Translations under genes and position numbers: made by a program | In this document: positions 36,599 through 45,800 of the stretch, piece after piece | Numbering within the stretch: position 1 is the stretch's first letter | Layout: each line of letters begins with the position of its first letter | DNA from: Acidicapsa acidisoli | GTDB taxonomy: Bacteria; Acidobacteriota; Terriglobia; Terriglobales; Acidobacteriaceae | Assembly (NCBI RefSeq): GCF_025685625.1 | Contig: NZ_JAGSYI010000003.1 | Location: 558,001-622,000, forward strand | DNA: 64,000 bases | Direction: 5' to 3' | Notes under the pieces: model-generated | What the model saw: the letters and a program-made list of their open reading frames with translations, nothing else | What the model was told of the DNA's origin: nothing | The model's database searches: none

Positions 36599-38152
36599 AT
36601 GAAGCAGCATCCTCTTTGTACCGATACCGAACGCGAACCCGACGTGATGCGTTTTGCCGTCTCTGCAGAAGTGAAGCAGGAGTGGGCAGCGCTGCAGACG
36701 CGACGCCACTTTCTGGGACGCACGGGAAAGGTATTGGGATGGGCTGCCATGGCGAGCCTGCTAGGAGATCACGCTCTTCGCGGAGATGCTCCGCAGCAGA
36801 ATGCAAAAGGCCGTTCGGATGCGCAGGCTGCAGAGCCGCTGAAACTACCGTATTTTGCTCCCAAAGCCAAGCGGGCCATCTATTTGTTCATGTCCGGCGG
36901 TCCACCGCAGATCGATCTGCTGGACTATAAGCCAAATCTCGCTGCGCTGTACGACAAGGACATTCCCGATTCCGTGCGCGGCGGGCAGCAATTGACAGGC
37001 ATGACGGCCGGTCAGGCACGGTTTCCCATCGCTCCCTCGCACTGGGCGTTCAAACGATATGGCGAGACAGGCACCTGGGTCAGCGATCTGCTGCCGAATA
37101 CGGCGAAGATCGTCGACGACCTGACCATCATCAAGTCCACGAATACGGAAGCCATCAATCACGAGCCGGCGATCATGCTCATGAATACAGGCAATATGAA
37201 TCCCGGCAAGCCATGCCTGGGGGCGTGGCTTGCGTACGGACTGGGCAGCATGAACGATAATCTGCCCACCTTCATGGTGCTGCAGAGCAAGTTGAATATG
37301 AAAGAGGACAATCAGCCCGTCTCTTCGCGGCTGTGGAGCAGTGGCTTTCTTTCTTCCGAGTACGCCGGTGTGGGATTGCGTTCGCAGGGCGATCCAGTGC
37401 TTTACATCAGCGACCCAAACGGAGTAAGTCATGAGGTGCGCCGCAAGATGCTGGACGCGGTGAACGCGATCAACCAGCAGACATTCGAGGAGCTTGGCGA
37501 TCCTGAGACCCATGCCCGCATTGCTCAGTACGAGATGGCCTATCGTATGCAAACCTCTGTGCCCGAGCTTGCCGATCTAAGCAAGGAGCCCAAGTCGACC
37601 TGGGACCTTTACGGCCCGGACGCAAAAGAGCCAGGAACCTTTGCCTATAACTGTCTGATGGCTCGCCGCATGGCTGAGCGCGGTGTGCGCTTTACGCAGG
37701 TCTACAAGCGCGGCTGGGATGTGCATGGCAACGTGACGGGGACACTGCCGATTCTTTGCCAGGAGACAGACCGAGCCTGCTATGCGCTGGTAACAGACCT
37801 CAAGCAGCGCGGCCTGCTGGACGACACGCTCGTCATCTGGGCGGGCGAGTTTGGCCGCACCGTTTATAGCCAGGGTGGACTCACGCCTGAGAATTACGGC
37901 CGGGATCACCATCCGCGTTGCTTCACCACATGGATGACGGGCGGAGGCGTGCGCACGGGCATCACCTTCGGCGAGACAGATGAGTACAGCTATAACGTCA
38001 TCAAGGATCCGGTCACGGTGCGGGACTTCAATGCGACTATCCTGCACTGCCTGGGCATCGACCACAACAAGCTGACGTATAAGTTTCAGGGCCTCGATCA
38101 GAAACTGACCGGGCCAACACCGGCAAGTGTGGTGCAGGGTCTGCTTGCGTGA
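36599..38152 (+). CDS. DUF1501 (sulfatase-like) Tat-exported protein
   Basis: The 517-residue protein has a twin-arginine-like motif (TRRHFLGRTGK at about 41-51). It then has FMSGGPPQIDLLDYKP, WKRGWDVHGN-like (YKRGWDVHGNVTGTLP), VIWAGEFGRTVYSQ, and GRDHHPRCFTTWMTGGGV. These are DUF1501 marks and resemble the alkaline phosphatase/sulfatase fold. GGAGGG precedes the ATG. Families DUF1553 and DUF1501 are usually encoded side by side, as here. The next gene starts inside its stop (GTGA). Confidence 0.92.
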   Translation: MKQHPLCTDTEREPDVMRFAVSAEVKQEWAALQTRRHFLGRTGKVLGWAAMASLLGDHALRGDAPQQNAKGRSDAQAAEPLKLPYFAPKAKRAIYLFMSGGPPQIDLLDYKPNLAALYDKDIPDSVRGGQQLTGMTAGQARFPIAPSHWAFKRYGETGTWVSDLLPNTAKIVDDLTIIKSTNTEAINHEPAIMLMNTGNMNPGKPCLGAWLAYGLGSMNDNLPTFMVLQSKLNMKEDNQPVSSRLWSSGFLSSEYAGVGLRSQGDPVLYISDPNGVSHEVRRKMLDAVNAINQQTFEELGDPETHARIAQYEMAYRMQTSVPELADLSKEPKSTWDLYGPDAKEPGTFAYNCLMARRMAERGVRFTQVYKRGWDVHGNVTGTLPILCQETDRACYALVTDLKQRGLLDDTLVIWAGEFGRTVYSQGGLTPENYGRDHHPRCFTTWMTGGGVRTGITFGETDEYSYNVIKDPVTVRDFNATILHCLGIDHNKLTYKFQGLDQKLTGPTPASVVQGLLA

Positions 38153-39591
38153 CCAATCGTGGAGGGCTCGCCGAATTAGCTGATCGGGTTCGTCCGAAAA
38201 GCAAGTCGACACAATGGATATGGATAGCGGCGCTGACGCTGAGCGCTGCGCTTGTATTGCTGCCATGGGTCGTCAAGCTCGATGGCAAGCCTCACGCCGA
38301 TTGGGAACAGTTCCTGGGCCGCTTTCATCCCCTCGCGGTGCATCTTCCTATCGGCTTACTGGTGCTGCTTCCGCTGCTTGAGATCGTCGGCAGATTCCGA
38401 CCGGCGCTGCGCGAAGCGGCAAGCTTTGTGCTTGGTTTCTCGTTCGCCAGTTGCCTGTTCGCACTGGTGCTTGGAGTTCTCCTCGCTTTTGGCAGCGGCG
38501 ACGCTGGCACAGGCGTGACACTGCATGAGAGTGGCGGAATCGTACTCACCATCGGCGTGCTTCTATGCCTGCTCGCGCGGCCATGGTGGTCGTCAGGCAA
38601 TGTGCCGTATGTCTATCCCGCGTTGCTGACCTGCACATTGCTGGCGCTGGTATGGACGGCCCACCAGGGCGGCTCGCTTACCCATGGAAGCAATTACCTC
38701 ACGCAATATATGCCCGCATCCCTGAAGCGCTGGACCACGTTTGGAACAACGCCGCCTGCAACCTCGTTCTACGCCAAGCGAATCAACCCTATTCTCGATG
38801 CAAACTGTGCTGGTTGTCATGGTACTGGAAAAGTGCAAGGCGGCCTACGCCTGGACTCCTACGAGTCGCTGATGAAGGGTGGCCAGGATGGTCCCGCGAT
38901 TGTTGCAGGCAAGCCTGAGGAGAGTCTGCTGCTTGTGCGAGTCACGCTTCCGCCAAGTCACAAGCAGTTCATGCCGGCCGAAGGCAAGCCGCCGCTCAAA
39001 GCGGAGCAGATTGCCTGGATCAAAGCATGGATTGAGCAGGGCGCTTCGCCGACAGCAGTCTCTCTGGCTGGAATCTCGATCCATGAAGATCGGCCGGAAC
39101 TGCCGCTGCAACCGGTGGGAGACTATAGCTCGTTAACGCCGGAGATCCGTCGAATGGCCCAGGGGCAGGGAGCGAAACTGATGCCAGTGTCGAAGAAGCC
39201 TGAGGATGGATTGATTTTGTATACGGTCGACGCCTCTGCCTCCTTCAACGACTCACAGCTTGCACAATTCCAAAAATTTGCGCCTTATATCGTGGAGGCG
39301 GAACTCGGACGTACGGCCGTGACCGACGCGAGCTTCGATACGTTGAAGCAGTTCACCCATCTGCGTGCTCTGCATCTGGAAGAAACGCAGGTGACCGGTG
39401 ACGGGATTTCAAAACTGGCTCCTCTCTCGCAGTTGACTTATCTGAATCTGAGTGGCACAAAGGTTACGGCAGCAGCTGTTGTATCGTTGAGCTCGATGAA
39501 GAATCTGCGTCAGATTTACCTTTACAACACGCCCGCTCAGCCCGCTCCCGCCTCAGAACCGAGAAATCCCCTTGCGGCGAATGCACCATGA
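38149..39591 (+). CDS. DUF2231-type membrane protein with cytochrome c (PSCyt1) domain
   Basis: The 480-residue protein has about five membrane helices between residues 24 and 165 (LGRFHPLAVHLPIGLLVLLP is typical of DUF2231). A periplasmic PSCyt1 heme domain follows (CAGCH near 223) with GGLRLDSYESLMKGGQDGPA. A C-terminal section contains leucine-rich-repeat-like strands (LRALHLEETQVTGDG and LTYLNLSGTKVT). It begins with GTG overlapping the previous stop. It may pass electrons from the membrane to the secreted PSCyt proteins, which is inference. Confidence 0.87.
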   Translation: MTNRGGLAELADRVRPKSKSTQWIWIAALTLSAALVLLPWVVKLDGKPHADWEQFLGRFHPLAVHLPIGLLVLLPLLEIVGRFRPALREAASFVLGFSFASCLFALVLGVLLAFGSGDAGTGVTLHESGGIVLTIGVLLCLLARPWWSSGNVPYVYPALLTCTLLALVWTAHQGGSLTHGSNYLTQYMPASLKRWTTFGTTPPATSFYAKRINPILDANCAGCHGTGKVQGGLRLDSYESLMKGGQDGPAIVAGKPEESLLLVRVTLPPSHKQFMPAEGKPPLKAEQIAWIKAWIEQGASPTAVSLAGISIHEDRPELPLQPVGDYSSLTPEIRRMAQGQGAKLMPVSKKPEDGLILYTVDASASFNDSQLAQFQKFAPYIVEAELGRTAVTDASFDTLKQFTHLRALHLEETQVTGDGISKLAPLSQLTYLNLSGTKVTAAAVVSLSSMKNLRQIYLYNTPAQPAPASEPRNPLAANAP

Positions 39592-39643
39592 ACGAGATCC
39601 GTCGCGTTAGAGTATCTTCCGTTTGGATGAGCGGGAATTTCGC

Positions 39644-41923
39644 TCAGGCTTCCCTGCGCAGATCGAGCCCGGCCTCTCCAGATCGAATGCGAAGCAACTC
39701 GCTCCCGTACCGCACATGATGCAGCTCTCCGCGGAATCCCCGCCGCACCGCGGCGTCCATCAACGCAGCTTTGCCTCCTGGCTTGGCGGCATAGCCAAAG
39801 AGCGTGCCGATAATGGTTTCCGCAAAAGCGCCGCCGCCGGAACACTCGCGCATACAGCCTTCCCTTTGAGCAATCCGTACCGGCGCATCATATTGGCTCC
39901 GTATCGGACCGTAAAATTCATGCGCCTGCGCGTAGACGCCTTCGTAGATCGCGGCCTGTGTTCGTCGCAGAAACGTAATCGCGTCCTCCCAGTAACCCAA
40001 TGCGCACATCGCATCCACCGTTACCGCCGGCCATGCATCGTATGCACCCATCGATCCATGATCGGGACGGTCAGAACTAGCTGCGGCTACGTCGAGCATT
40101 GACTGCGCACGCATCCACTTCTCGGCCAATAGCTCCCGCTTCACGAAGCCAACCATCTCCCCTCGCACATTGACTGGAAGATCGCCGGCCATGAAGCGGC
40201 CCACCGTCGCAAAGTCATAGCAGTGGCGCATCTCTACTCGGCTTCCGTCCCGGTGAAGGCTCGCCCAAACACCCGTTCCAGGAACGTACAAACTCATCAC
40301 CGCTTTTACCATTGCATCCGCTTCGGCGTGCATTTGGCGGGCCTCGTCGGAATTGCCAACCGCCTGCAGGATGCCGGCAAACTCGCGCATCATCCACACA
40401 TCTGCGGCATTGAACGACGGCACCTTGTGAATATAGGTCGGCACGCACTCCAGCAGGTTAGGGGCCTCGCCGTAATCGGCCAGAGTGTCTGTGGGCGCGC
40501 GCAGCAGCTTCTTCCAGTTCGTCGCCAGCACGCGTAGCCGTTCGAGCACCGTCTGATCGGCGATCTTCTCCCGCAGGAAATCCATATCCTGCGTAACGCA
40601 GAGATAGGACCACGCCAGCCGGAAGATCGATAGATCATTTGCCGCGTATCCGCGCAGGTCCCACCCCGCCGGCACCCGCAGTTTCTCCGGCGAAGGGGGC
40701 CGCTGATCTGTGAAGATGATTACCGCATTCGCATGGGGATCCTGCTCCAGGAACAACTTGAGCTGCTCCTTCATCTGCTTCGGCTCCAGCATGGCAAAGA
40801 GCGTCGAGAACAGCGATGTATCCCAATAAAACACGGTGCCCTTGGCCCGCTCGCCGCTGGTGATAAAGGTGCGATTGCTCCAGAGATTGGTGCGCAACAA
40901 CACAAGCAGCGTCAGCACGCTGCGATAGTAGATTTCGTGAATTGCGCCGTCGTCGGTCATCAAGACGGGTGCATTGCCGGAGAAGAACCCGTTGCCGGGC
41001 GTGAAGGCGGCGCTCCATCGCTCCTCCCAAACCCTCTTCGCGCGTTCCCACTGCGCCTCAAACCAGGCAACAGAGGTCGCTTGATCCGCTTCGGCGCTTT
41101 GCCTGCCGTTCACGTCGGCTGCACTCATCAAAAAGCGAATCTCACGGCTCTCTCCGGGCTGCAGGCGCATTGTCCATTGCGCCTCCGGCTCGACCGCTTT
41201 CGCCTCGGACCCATCCAGAAAACGGTAGATTGCGGTCATCTTCCGCTTCGCATTCCGCGCGCTGGCTGAGTCATGGCTTACAACGCGCAAACGAACACCT
41301 CCTCCTGCGAAATGATCGACGACCTCTTCCAACAGAGCCACCGCTTGTATCTCAAAGCCGGCAGCCGTATGGTGCAGCTCGCCGTTAGCGGCCACACCGA
41401 TATGAAAGCTCTTCTCCGCCGATCCAGTATTGGTGAGCCTGAGTCGCCAAAGAACGATCGTGTCCTCCATCACCAGCCGGTTGGTAGAAAGTACCTCCAG
41501 ATCGCCGGCTTTGACTCGCCGCTCCGCCTGATACGCACACCAGCGGCAGCTCGAACTTTCGTACTGCCTTCCGTCGATCAGCAGGCGGCAGAGCGGCAAT
41601 GCGTTGTAGATGTACCAGCGCGGACCGGAGTCCTGATAGAGCTGGCCGCCAGGGAGAAAATTCACACCCACCAGGTCGGGTGCGCAGGCGGCCATCTCAT
41701 GAAAATTATGCAGGGAGGGCATATGAGCCAACTGGCTGCAATCCAGCCACCCGGTCGCCAGTTCGTCGAGCGTGGGAACCCGACCGGCCTCCTGCTCGGC
41801 GCCAAGCTCAGCTCCACAGGCGAGTCCTCCTTTCGAGGCGATGCCGACCGAGAGCGCCGCGAGAGTTGAGCCCAAGAAGCTGCGCCGGCTGATGCTCCCC
41901 GGCGTAAATGGATCGTTCGTCAT
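39644..41923 (-). CDS. Tat-exported six-hairpin-type glycosidase, family uncertain
   Basis: The 759-residue protein begins with a clear Tat signal (SISRRSFLGSTLAALSVG). An N-terminal beta-sandwich is followed by an (alpha/alpha) barrel with KGTVFYWDTSLFSTLFAMLEP and VDAMCALGYWEDAI segments. This arrangement recalls clan GH-G enzymes (GH37/GH63) and MGH1-like proteins, but no family can be fixed by eye. GAGGGGAAAG directly precedes the ATG. It is divergent from the seven-heme cytochrome gene across a palindrome-rich region. Confidence 0.65.
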   Translation of the reverse strand: MTNDPFTPGSISRRSFLGSTLAALSVGIASKGGLACGAELGAEQEAGRVPTLDELATGWLDCSQLAHMPSLHNFHEMAACAPDLVGVNFLPGGQLYQDSGPRWYIYNALPLCRLLIDGRQYESSSCRWCAYQAERRVKAGDLEVLSTNRLVMEDTIVLWRLRLTNTGSAEKSFHIGVAANGELHHTAAGFEIQAVALLEEVVDHFAGGGVRLRVVSHDSASARNAKRKMTAIYRFLDGSEAKAVEPEAQWTMRLQPGESREIRFLMSAADVNGRQSAEADQATSVAWFEAQWERAKRVWEERWSAAFTPGNGFFSGNAPVLMTDDGAIHEIYYRSVLTLLVLLRTNLWSNRTFITSGERAKGTVFYWDTSLFSTLFAMLEPKQMKEQLKLFLEQDPHANAVIIFTDQRPPSPEKLRVPAGWDLRGYAANDLSIFRLAWSYLCVTQDMDFLREKIADQTVLERLRVLATNWKKLLRAPTDTLADYGEAPNLLECVPTYIHKVPSFNAADVWMMREFAGILQAVGNSDEARQMHAEADAMVKAVMSLYVPGTGVWASLHRDGSRVEMRHCYDFATVGRFMAGDLPVNVRGEMVGFVKRELLAEKWMRAQSMLDVAAASSDRPDHGSMGAYDAWPAVTVDAMCALGYWEDAITFLRRTQAAIYEGVYAQAHEFYGPIRSQYDAPVRIAQREGCMRECSGGGAFAETIIGTLFGYAAKPGGKAALMDAAVRRGFRGELHHVRYGSELLRIRSGEAGLDLRREA

Positions 41924-42176
41924 CTTTCCCCTCAGAGTAGCCTTTCATCGTTGGTTCAACTTGCTGTTACTGATAACCCGCGTTGGTATTTCGTTCAACT
42001 CCAAAATCCGCAGCTGTCGTAATGCCTGGGATAAGGAGAAAAGCTCCCTCTCCAAACAGCTCTACTTCGAGAGAGTTGAACCGTCCATTGCCAAGCGCTT
42101 GAAATAGAGATCTCTTTATCAAACAAGGCTCTCCCCATTTCCGCGTAATCCTAGCCGTACGCCTTGTGATATGTCA

Positions 42177-42223
42177 ATCATAATATATGATCTATTAATC
42201 TAATAACGATCATGTATTATGAT
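42177..42223. promoter_or_regulatory. Twin ATCAT-N5-ATGAT operators, 32 bp apart
   Basis: ATCATAATATATGAT (42177-42191) and ATCATGTATTATGAT (42209-42223) share perfect half-sites and sit 32 bp centre to centre, about three helical turns. This suits cooperative binding by a dimeric regulator on one DNA face. The regulator is unknown. Confidence 0.55.
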
Positions 42224-42290
42224 TTGTACCGCCTCGCAGCTTGAGCAGGACCTCGGCTACTAGAAGGTGAAGGGCCGACAAGATGTGAGT

Positions 42291-42322
42291 GCTAACGTTA
42301 GCTCCAAGAGGATCAGCTGATC
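42291..42322. promoter_or_regulatory. Two perfect 12-bp palindromes, one LacI-like
   Basis: GCTAACGTTAGC (42291-42302) has the central CG and spacing of LacI/PurR-family operators. GATCAGCTGATC (42311-42322) follows, 20 bp centre to centre. Both lie about 150 bp upstream of the cytochrome start. Confidence 0.5.
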
Positions 42323-42463
42323 GTTCTTGCGCGCTCAAGAACCGCGCATCCTCAGGAAATGTTGATTCGAGCTTGTGCATGCATTCCTTTTGCCGTATCG
42401 GGCGAGATGCTCGCCGCGCAGCGCGACCAGCGGGCAAGAACGTCAGCAGAATAGGACGGGACC

Positions 42464-44278
42464 TTGCGACAACACCGCTCTCAACAATACGAGTTGTCCG
42501 GTCATCGTCCCGCGCGCTGGGTTCTAACGCTCACAGTCCTTGCATTCACAGCATTTGGCCAGGCCGGGAGTGGGTTCCAGCTCGCAGCGTCGTCAACGAC
42601 TGCGAGCGACACGGTTCGAACCACAACGGTGAACGATGGATATGTCGGATCGCAGGCCTGTGGTGACTGTCACGTTGCGATATACAGGGAGTTCACTCAA
42701 ACAAGGATGGGCCGCTCCATATCTAGCGTCTCGCCTGCTCTCCTGCAAAAACTCCACCTGCCAGCCGTGTATTCCAATCAGCGACTTGACCGGCACTTCG
42801 ACGTGACCGTCCGGGACGGGAAATTGTACGAAAGTGAATTTGCGCTGGATGGAAGCGGCACGGAGATCTTCCGCGAGGAGCATCAGCTCGAATGGATCGT
42901 CGGCTCTGGAGCAAATGGAATCGGCGCCATCGTCCGACGGGGCGATTATCTCTTTGAGGCGCCACTCACCTTATACACCAGTACCAAGAGGTGGGAGATG
43001 TCGCCAGGGTATGAATCGACGGATGTCGGATTTAGCCGGCCCATTCTTACAGCATGCCTCAACTGTCACAGTGGCCGCTCGAATCCGATCCCTAGTAGCG
43101 ACGGGCGCTACGAAAACAACGTGTTCTCGGAGATGCCGATAGGTTGCGAAAATTGCCATGGTCCTGGAGCGGCCCACATAGATGCCGCGACGAGCGGCGC
43201 CATGGGCAAAGGGCGAAGCTTCGCGATTGTGAATCCTGCCCGCCTGACTCCAGACCTCGCGAACAATATCTGTATGAGATGCCACGAGATTGGGGATGAA
43301 CGAATTCTCAAGCCCGGCAAAGAATACAAGGACATTCGGCCCGGAGAGCCTCTCGACAATACACTGTCGATTTTCATGACGCCTCCCACACGCAAGGCGC
43401 CGCCGGACAAGGATCATCTGCAGCATTACTATGCCATGACTTTGAGTAAGTGCTATCGCGCCAGCGGCGGCCGTCTGAGTTGCATAACCTGTCATGATCC
43501 TCACGTGGAACCTGCGAACGAAGAGGTGCCGATTTTTTTCAACAAGAGATGCATGAGCTGCCACACAGACCAAAACTGTAAGCTGCCAAGTGAGGCGCGC
43601 CGGCAAAGTAGTCCGCCCGATAATTGCATCGGCTGCCATATGCCGAAGCGCGAAATAGGCTTCATCGCACATGCCAGCCTTACAAATCACCGCATTACCG
43701 CCCAAGCCAATGAGCCCTTTCCGGACTCCGCGTTTTCACAGACCACGGCGGCCCTACCCGATCTTATCCATCTCAATCCTGCGCCGGGAAAGCAGGACGT
43801 CGCTCCTCCGCTCCTTACGCTACTGCAAGTCTATGGAGAACTCGCCGCACAAAAACCAGAGTATGTCCCGCCTTACTATAGGGTTCTCGATCAGCTTCAA
43901 CAGAGGGAACCAAACAACGCCTTGGCGCAGGCGGCATTAGGGCGCCGATGCCTGCAAAGCGGAAACATGCAAGAAGCTATCGAGCACCTGAAGCAATCTT
44001 TGGCGATCGGAAAGCCTCAGTCAGCGGTCTACTCCGACCTCTCTGAGGCTCTGGATAAAACAGGTCAGCGAGAGCAAGGTCTCGCCATACTGCAGAAAGC
44101 GATTCAAGAGGACCCGTTCAATCCGCTGCTGCAAAGATCACTGGTCTTTCGCCTCATCGATCTCAAGCAATACACGAATGCACGAGCAGCTATGAGGCGT
44201 TACTCTGAAATCTTTCCACAAGACTTCTTTATGCGGCAGAAATTCGCCGTCGCCATGGAGGGCGCTCCTGAGCAATAA
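42464..44278 (+). CDS. Seven-heme c-type cytochrome with TPR tail
   Basis: The 604-residue exported protein has a signal peptide at about 17-42. Seven CxxCH heme motifs follow (CGDCH, CLNCH, CENCH, CMRCH, CITCH, CMSCH, CIGCH) over residues ~67-390. The C-terminal part (about 450-600) is made of TPR helices (NALAQAALGRRCLQSGNMQEA and following). Multiheme cytochromes of this kind move electrons in the periplasm, and the TPR part suggests a protein partner. The start is TTG with an AGGACGGGA motif just upstream. No ATG gives a complete signal peptide. Confidence 0.87.
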   Translation: MRQHRSQQYELSGHRPARWVLTLTVLAFTAFGQAGSGFQLAASSTTASDTVRTTTVNDGYVGSQACGDCHVAIYREFTQTRMGRSISSVSPALLQKLHLPAVYSNQRLDRHFDVTVRDGKLYESEFALDGSGTEIFREEHQLEWIVGSGANGIGAIVRRGDYLFEAPLTLYTSTKRWEMSPGYESTDVGFSRPILTACLNCHSGRSNPIPSSDGRYENNVFSEMPIGCENCHGPGAAHIDAATSGAMGKGRSFAIVNPARLTPDLANNICMRCHEIGDERILKPGKEYKDIRPGEPLDNTLSIFMTPPTRKAPPDKDHLQHYYAMTLSKCYRASGGRLSCITCHDPHVEPANEEVPIFFNKRCMSCHTDQNCKLPSEARRQSSPPDNCIGCHMPKREIGFIAHASLTNHRITAQANEPFPDSAFSQTTAALPDLIHLNPAPGKQDVAPPLLTLLQVYGELAAQKPEYVPPYYRVLDQLQQREPNNALAQAALGRRCLQSGNMQEAIEHLKQSLAIGKPQSAVYSDLSEALDKTGQREQGLAILQKAIQEDPFNPLLQRSLVFRLIDLKQYTNARAAMRRYSEIFPQDFFMRQKFAVAMEGAPEQ

Positions 44279-44537
44279 TATGCCTGGTTGCGACCCATAA
44301 AGCGATTGGAGTAAGTCGTCCGAGTTCGGTCCAACTGAACACGCGCCCGCAGCGAGCCGTCCTCCAAAGGAAGCAGTGGCCCTCTATCGAGTCGCTTCAA
44401 GACAGTCTTCTACACCAGCACACTTGTAAACGGGGCCGGTGTAATTGCAGGCAGCGAAACATCTATGCCATCCCCGTTTTTCCTTAAGTGCGCATAGGCA
44501 GATGGAGATGGTTCTCCAGATCCAGCTGTGGCGGTCT

Positions 44538-45716
44538 TCATTCACTTGATTTGTTCAGTGCACGAATCGCTTCCAGGGCTTTCGCGGCGTCCCGATCTTC
44601 GGGGTTGAGTGCGAGCGCCCTGCGTAGCTCCTCGGCGCCCCGTTCAATCTGGCCGTCCCGGCAGAGAGTCAAACCTAGATCACGGTGGAGCGTGCTCTCG
44701 ATCTCGCAATCTCCACAGGTTTCGAGCGCTTCACTGAAAAGGCGAACCGACTCGCGCCAGTCTTGCACCGTAAATGCGTGAAAAGCCTCATTAGCGCGCG
44801 CCTTGGCCTGATCGACGACAGAGTTCTGTGCCTTGAGCTGGTCGAACTGGGCGTGCAGCCTCTTTGATTCCTCGGGATCGGTGGTGTGAAGAGCGCGCGA
44901 GAGCTTATAGACGGCTTGCGCTGAATTGGGATCAACCGCCAGGGCCATGCGAAGCTCGGCTACAGCTTCGGCGGTCCGATTCTGATCGAGCAGATTATTT
45001 GCGAGCCTAATATGTGCGTTGACGTTGCCGGGTTCCAGCTTCACGACTTTCTGCAGCAACTCGGCTTCTTTGGCGAAATCTCCCCGCGCCCGCTCGGCAA
45101 ACGACCAGTAAAAGTAACAATCCGGATTGCCCGGAGCGAGCCGAGCCGCTGAAACGAACTCGTCGCCAGCCTCCCGATCCTGCTTCATGTCACTAAGAAT
45201 GCGCGCCCGATTCAAATGTGCGATCGCCAGACCGGGAGCAATAGAGATTGCGGTTGCCGTTTCCGCCAAGGCGCCGTCAAGGTCGCCAGAGTCAGCGAGA
45301 GCTATCGCAAGATCGACGTGCGCTTGGGCTGACTCCGGAGTTAGCCCAATCACGTGTTTGAGGAGGTCGACTGCGCCGGAGTACTCGCCCAGCCGGCCTT
45401 TGACCTTGGCATCCAGAGTCAGGATCACCGAATCAGACGGAGCTAGTTTCTCAGCGCGATCCAGGACTAATTCGGCTTCGGCAAGCTTTCCTGCCTTAAG
45501 TAGCTTTCTACCTTGTTCGAGGAGTTCCCTTGAAGTTGGACCTGTCCCTGCGGCAATTGCAAAGATCGAGCCGAAGTTAAGAACGAAGCATGCAACCATC
45601 ACTGCAAAAGCGCGCGACCGATTGTTCTTGCCAGGCCGCCGCCTTGTTCGAGGAATGAAGGGTGCACCGTTGCCTTGCAACACGTTGTTACGGTTTTTTC
45701 GGCGCAAGAATAGCAT
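44538..45716 (-). CDS. TPR-repeat protein, membrane-anchored or secreted
   Basis: The 392-residue protein has a basic N-terminus and one hydrophobic segment (AFAVMVACFVLNFGSIFAIAA). At least eight TPR-like helix pairs follow, for example GKLAEAELVLDRAEKLAPSD and GDLDGALAETATAISIAPGLA. GGAGG stands 5 bases before the ATG at 45716. It lies 84 bp downstream of the TonB receptor gene on the same strand and may be its partner in the same transcript. Confidence 0.85.
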   Translation of the reverse strand: MLFLRRKNRNNVLQGNGAPFIPRTRRRPGKNNRSRAFAVMVACFVLNFGSIFAIAAGTGPTSRELLEQGRKLLKAGKLAEAELVLDRAEKLAPSDSVILTLDAKVKGRLGEYSGAVDLLKHVIGLTPESAQAHVDLAIALADSGDLDGALAETATAISIAPGLAIAHLNRARILSDMKQDREAGDEFVSAARLAPGNPDCYFYWSFAERARGDFAKEAELLQKVVKLEPGNVNAHIRLANNLLDQNRTAEAVAELRMALAVDPNSAQAVYKLSRALHTTDPEESKRLHAQFDQLKAQNSVVDQAKARANEAFHAFTVQDWRESVRLFSEALETCGDCEIESTLHRDLGLTLCRDGQIERGAEELRRALALNPEDRDAAKALEAIRALNKSSE

Positions 45717-45800
45717 TCGTCCTCCGTACGGCATTCGAAACGAAACGCTACCCTCCAGAGGCCCTTCACCCGCGTGATCTCAAACCAACAACGCAGTCAT

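Larger units (their letters stand above)
41924..42463. other. Palindrome-rich control region between divergent genes
   Basis: This 540-bp region separates the glycosidase and cytochrome genes. It holds two ATCAT-N5-ATGAT palindromes 32 bp apart and two perfect 12-bp palindromes 20 bp apart, listed separately. The stretch at 42165-42230 is markedly AT-rich. No protein gene was found. Confidence 0.6.
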
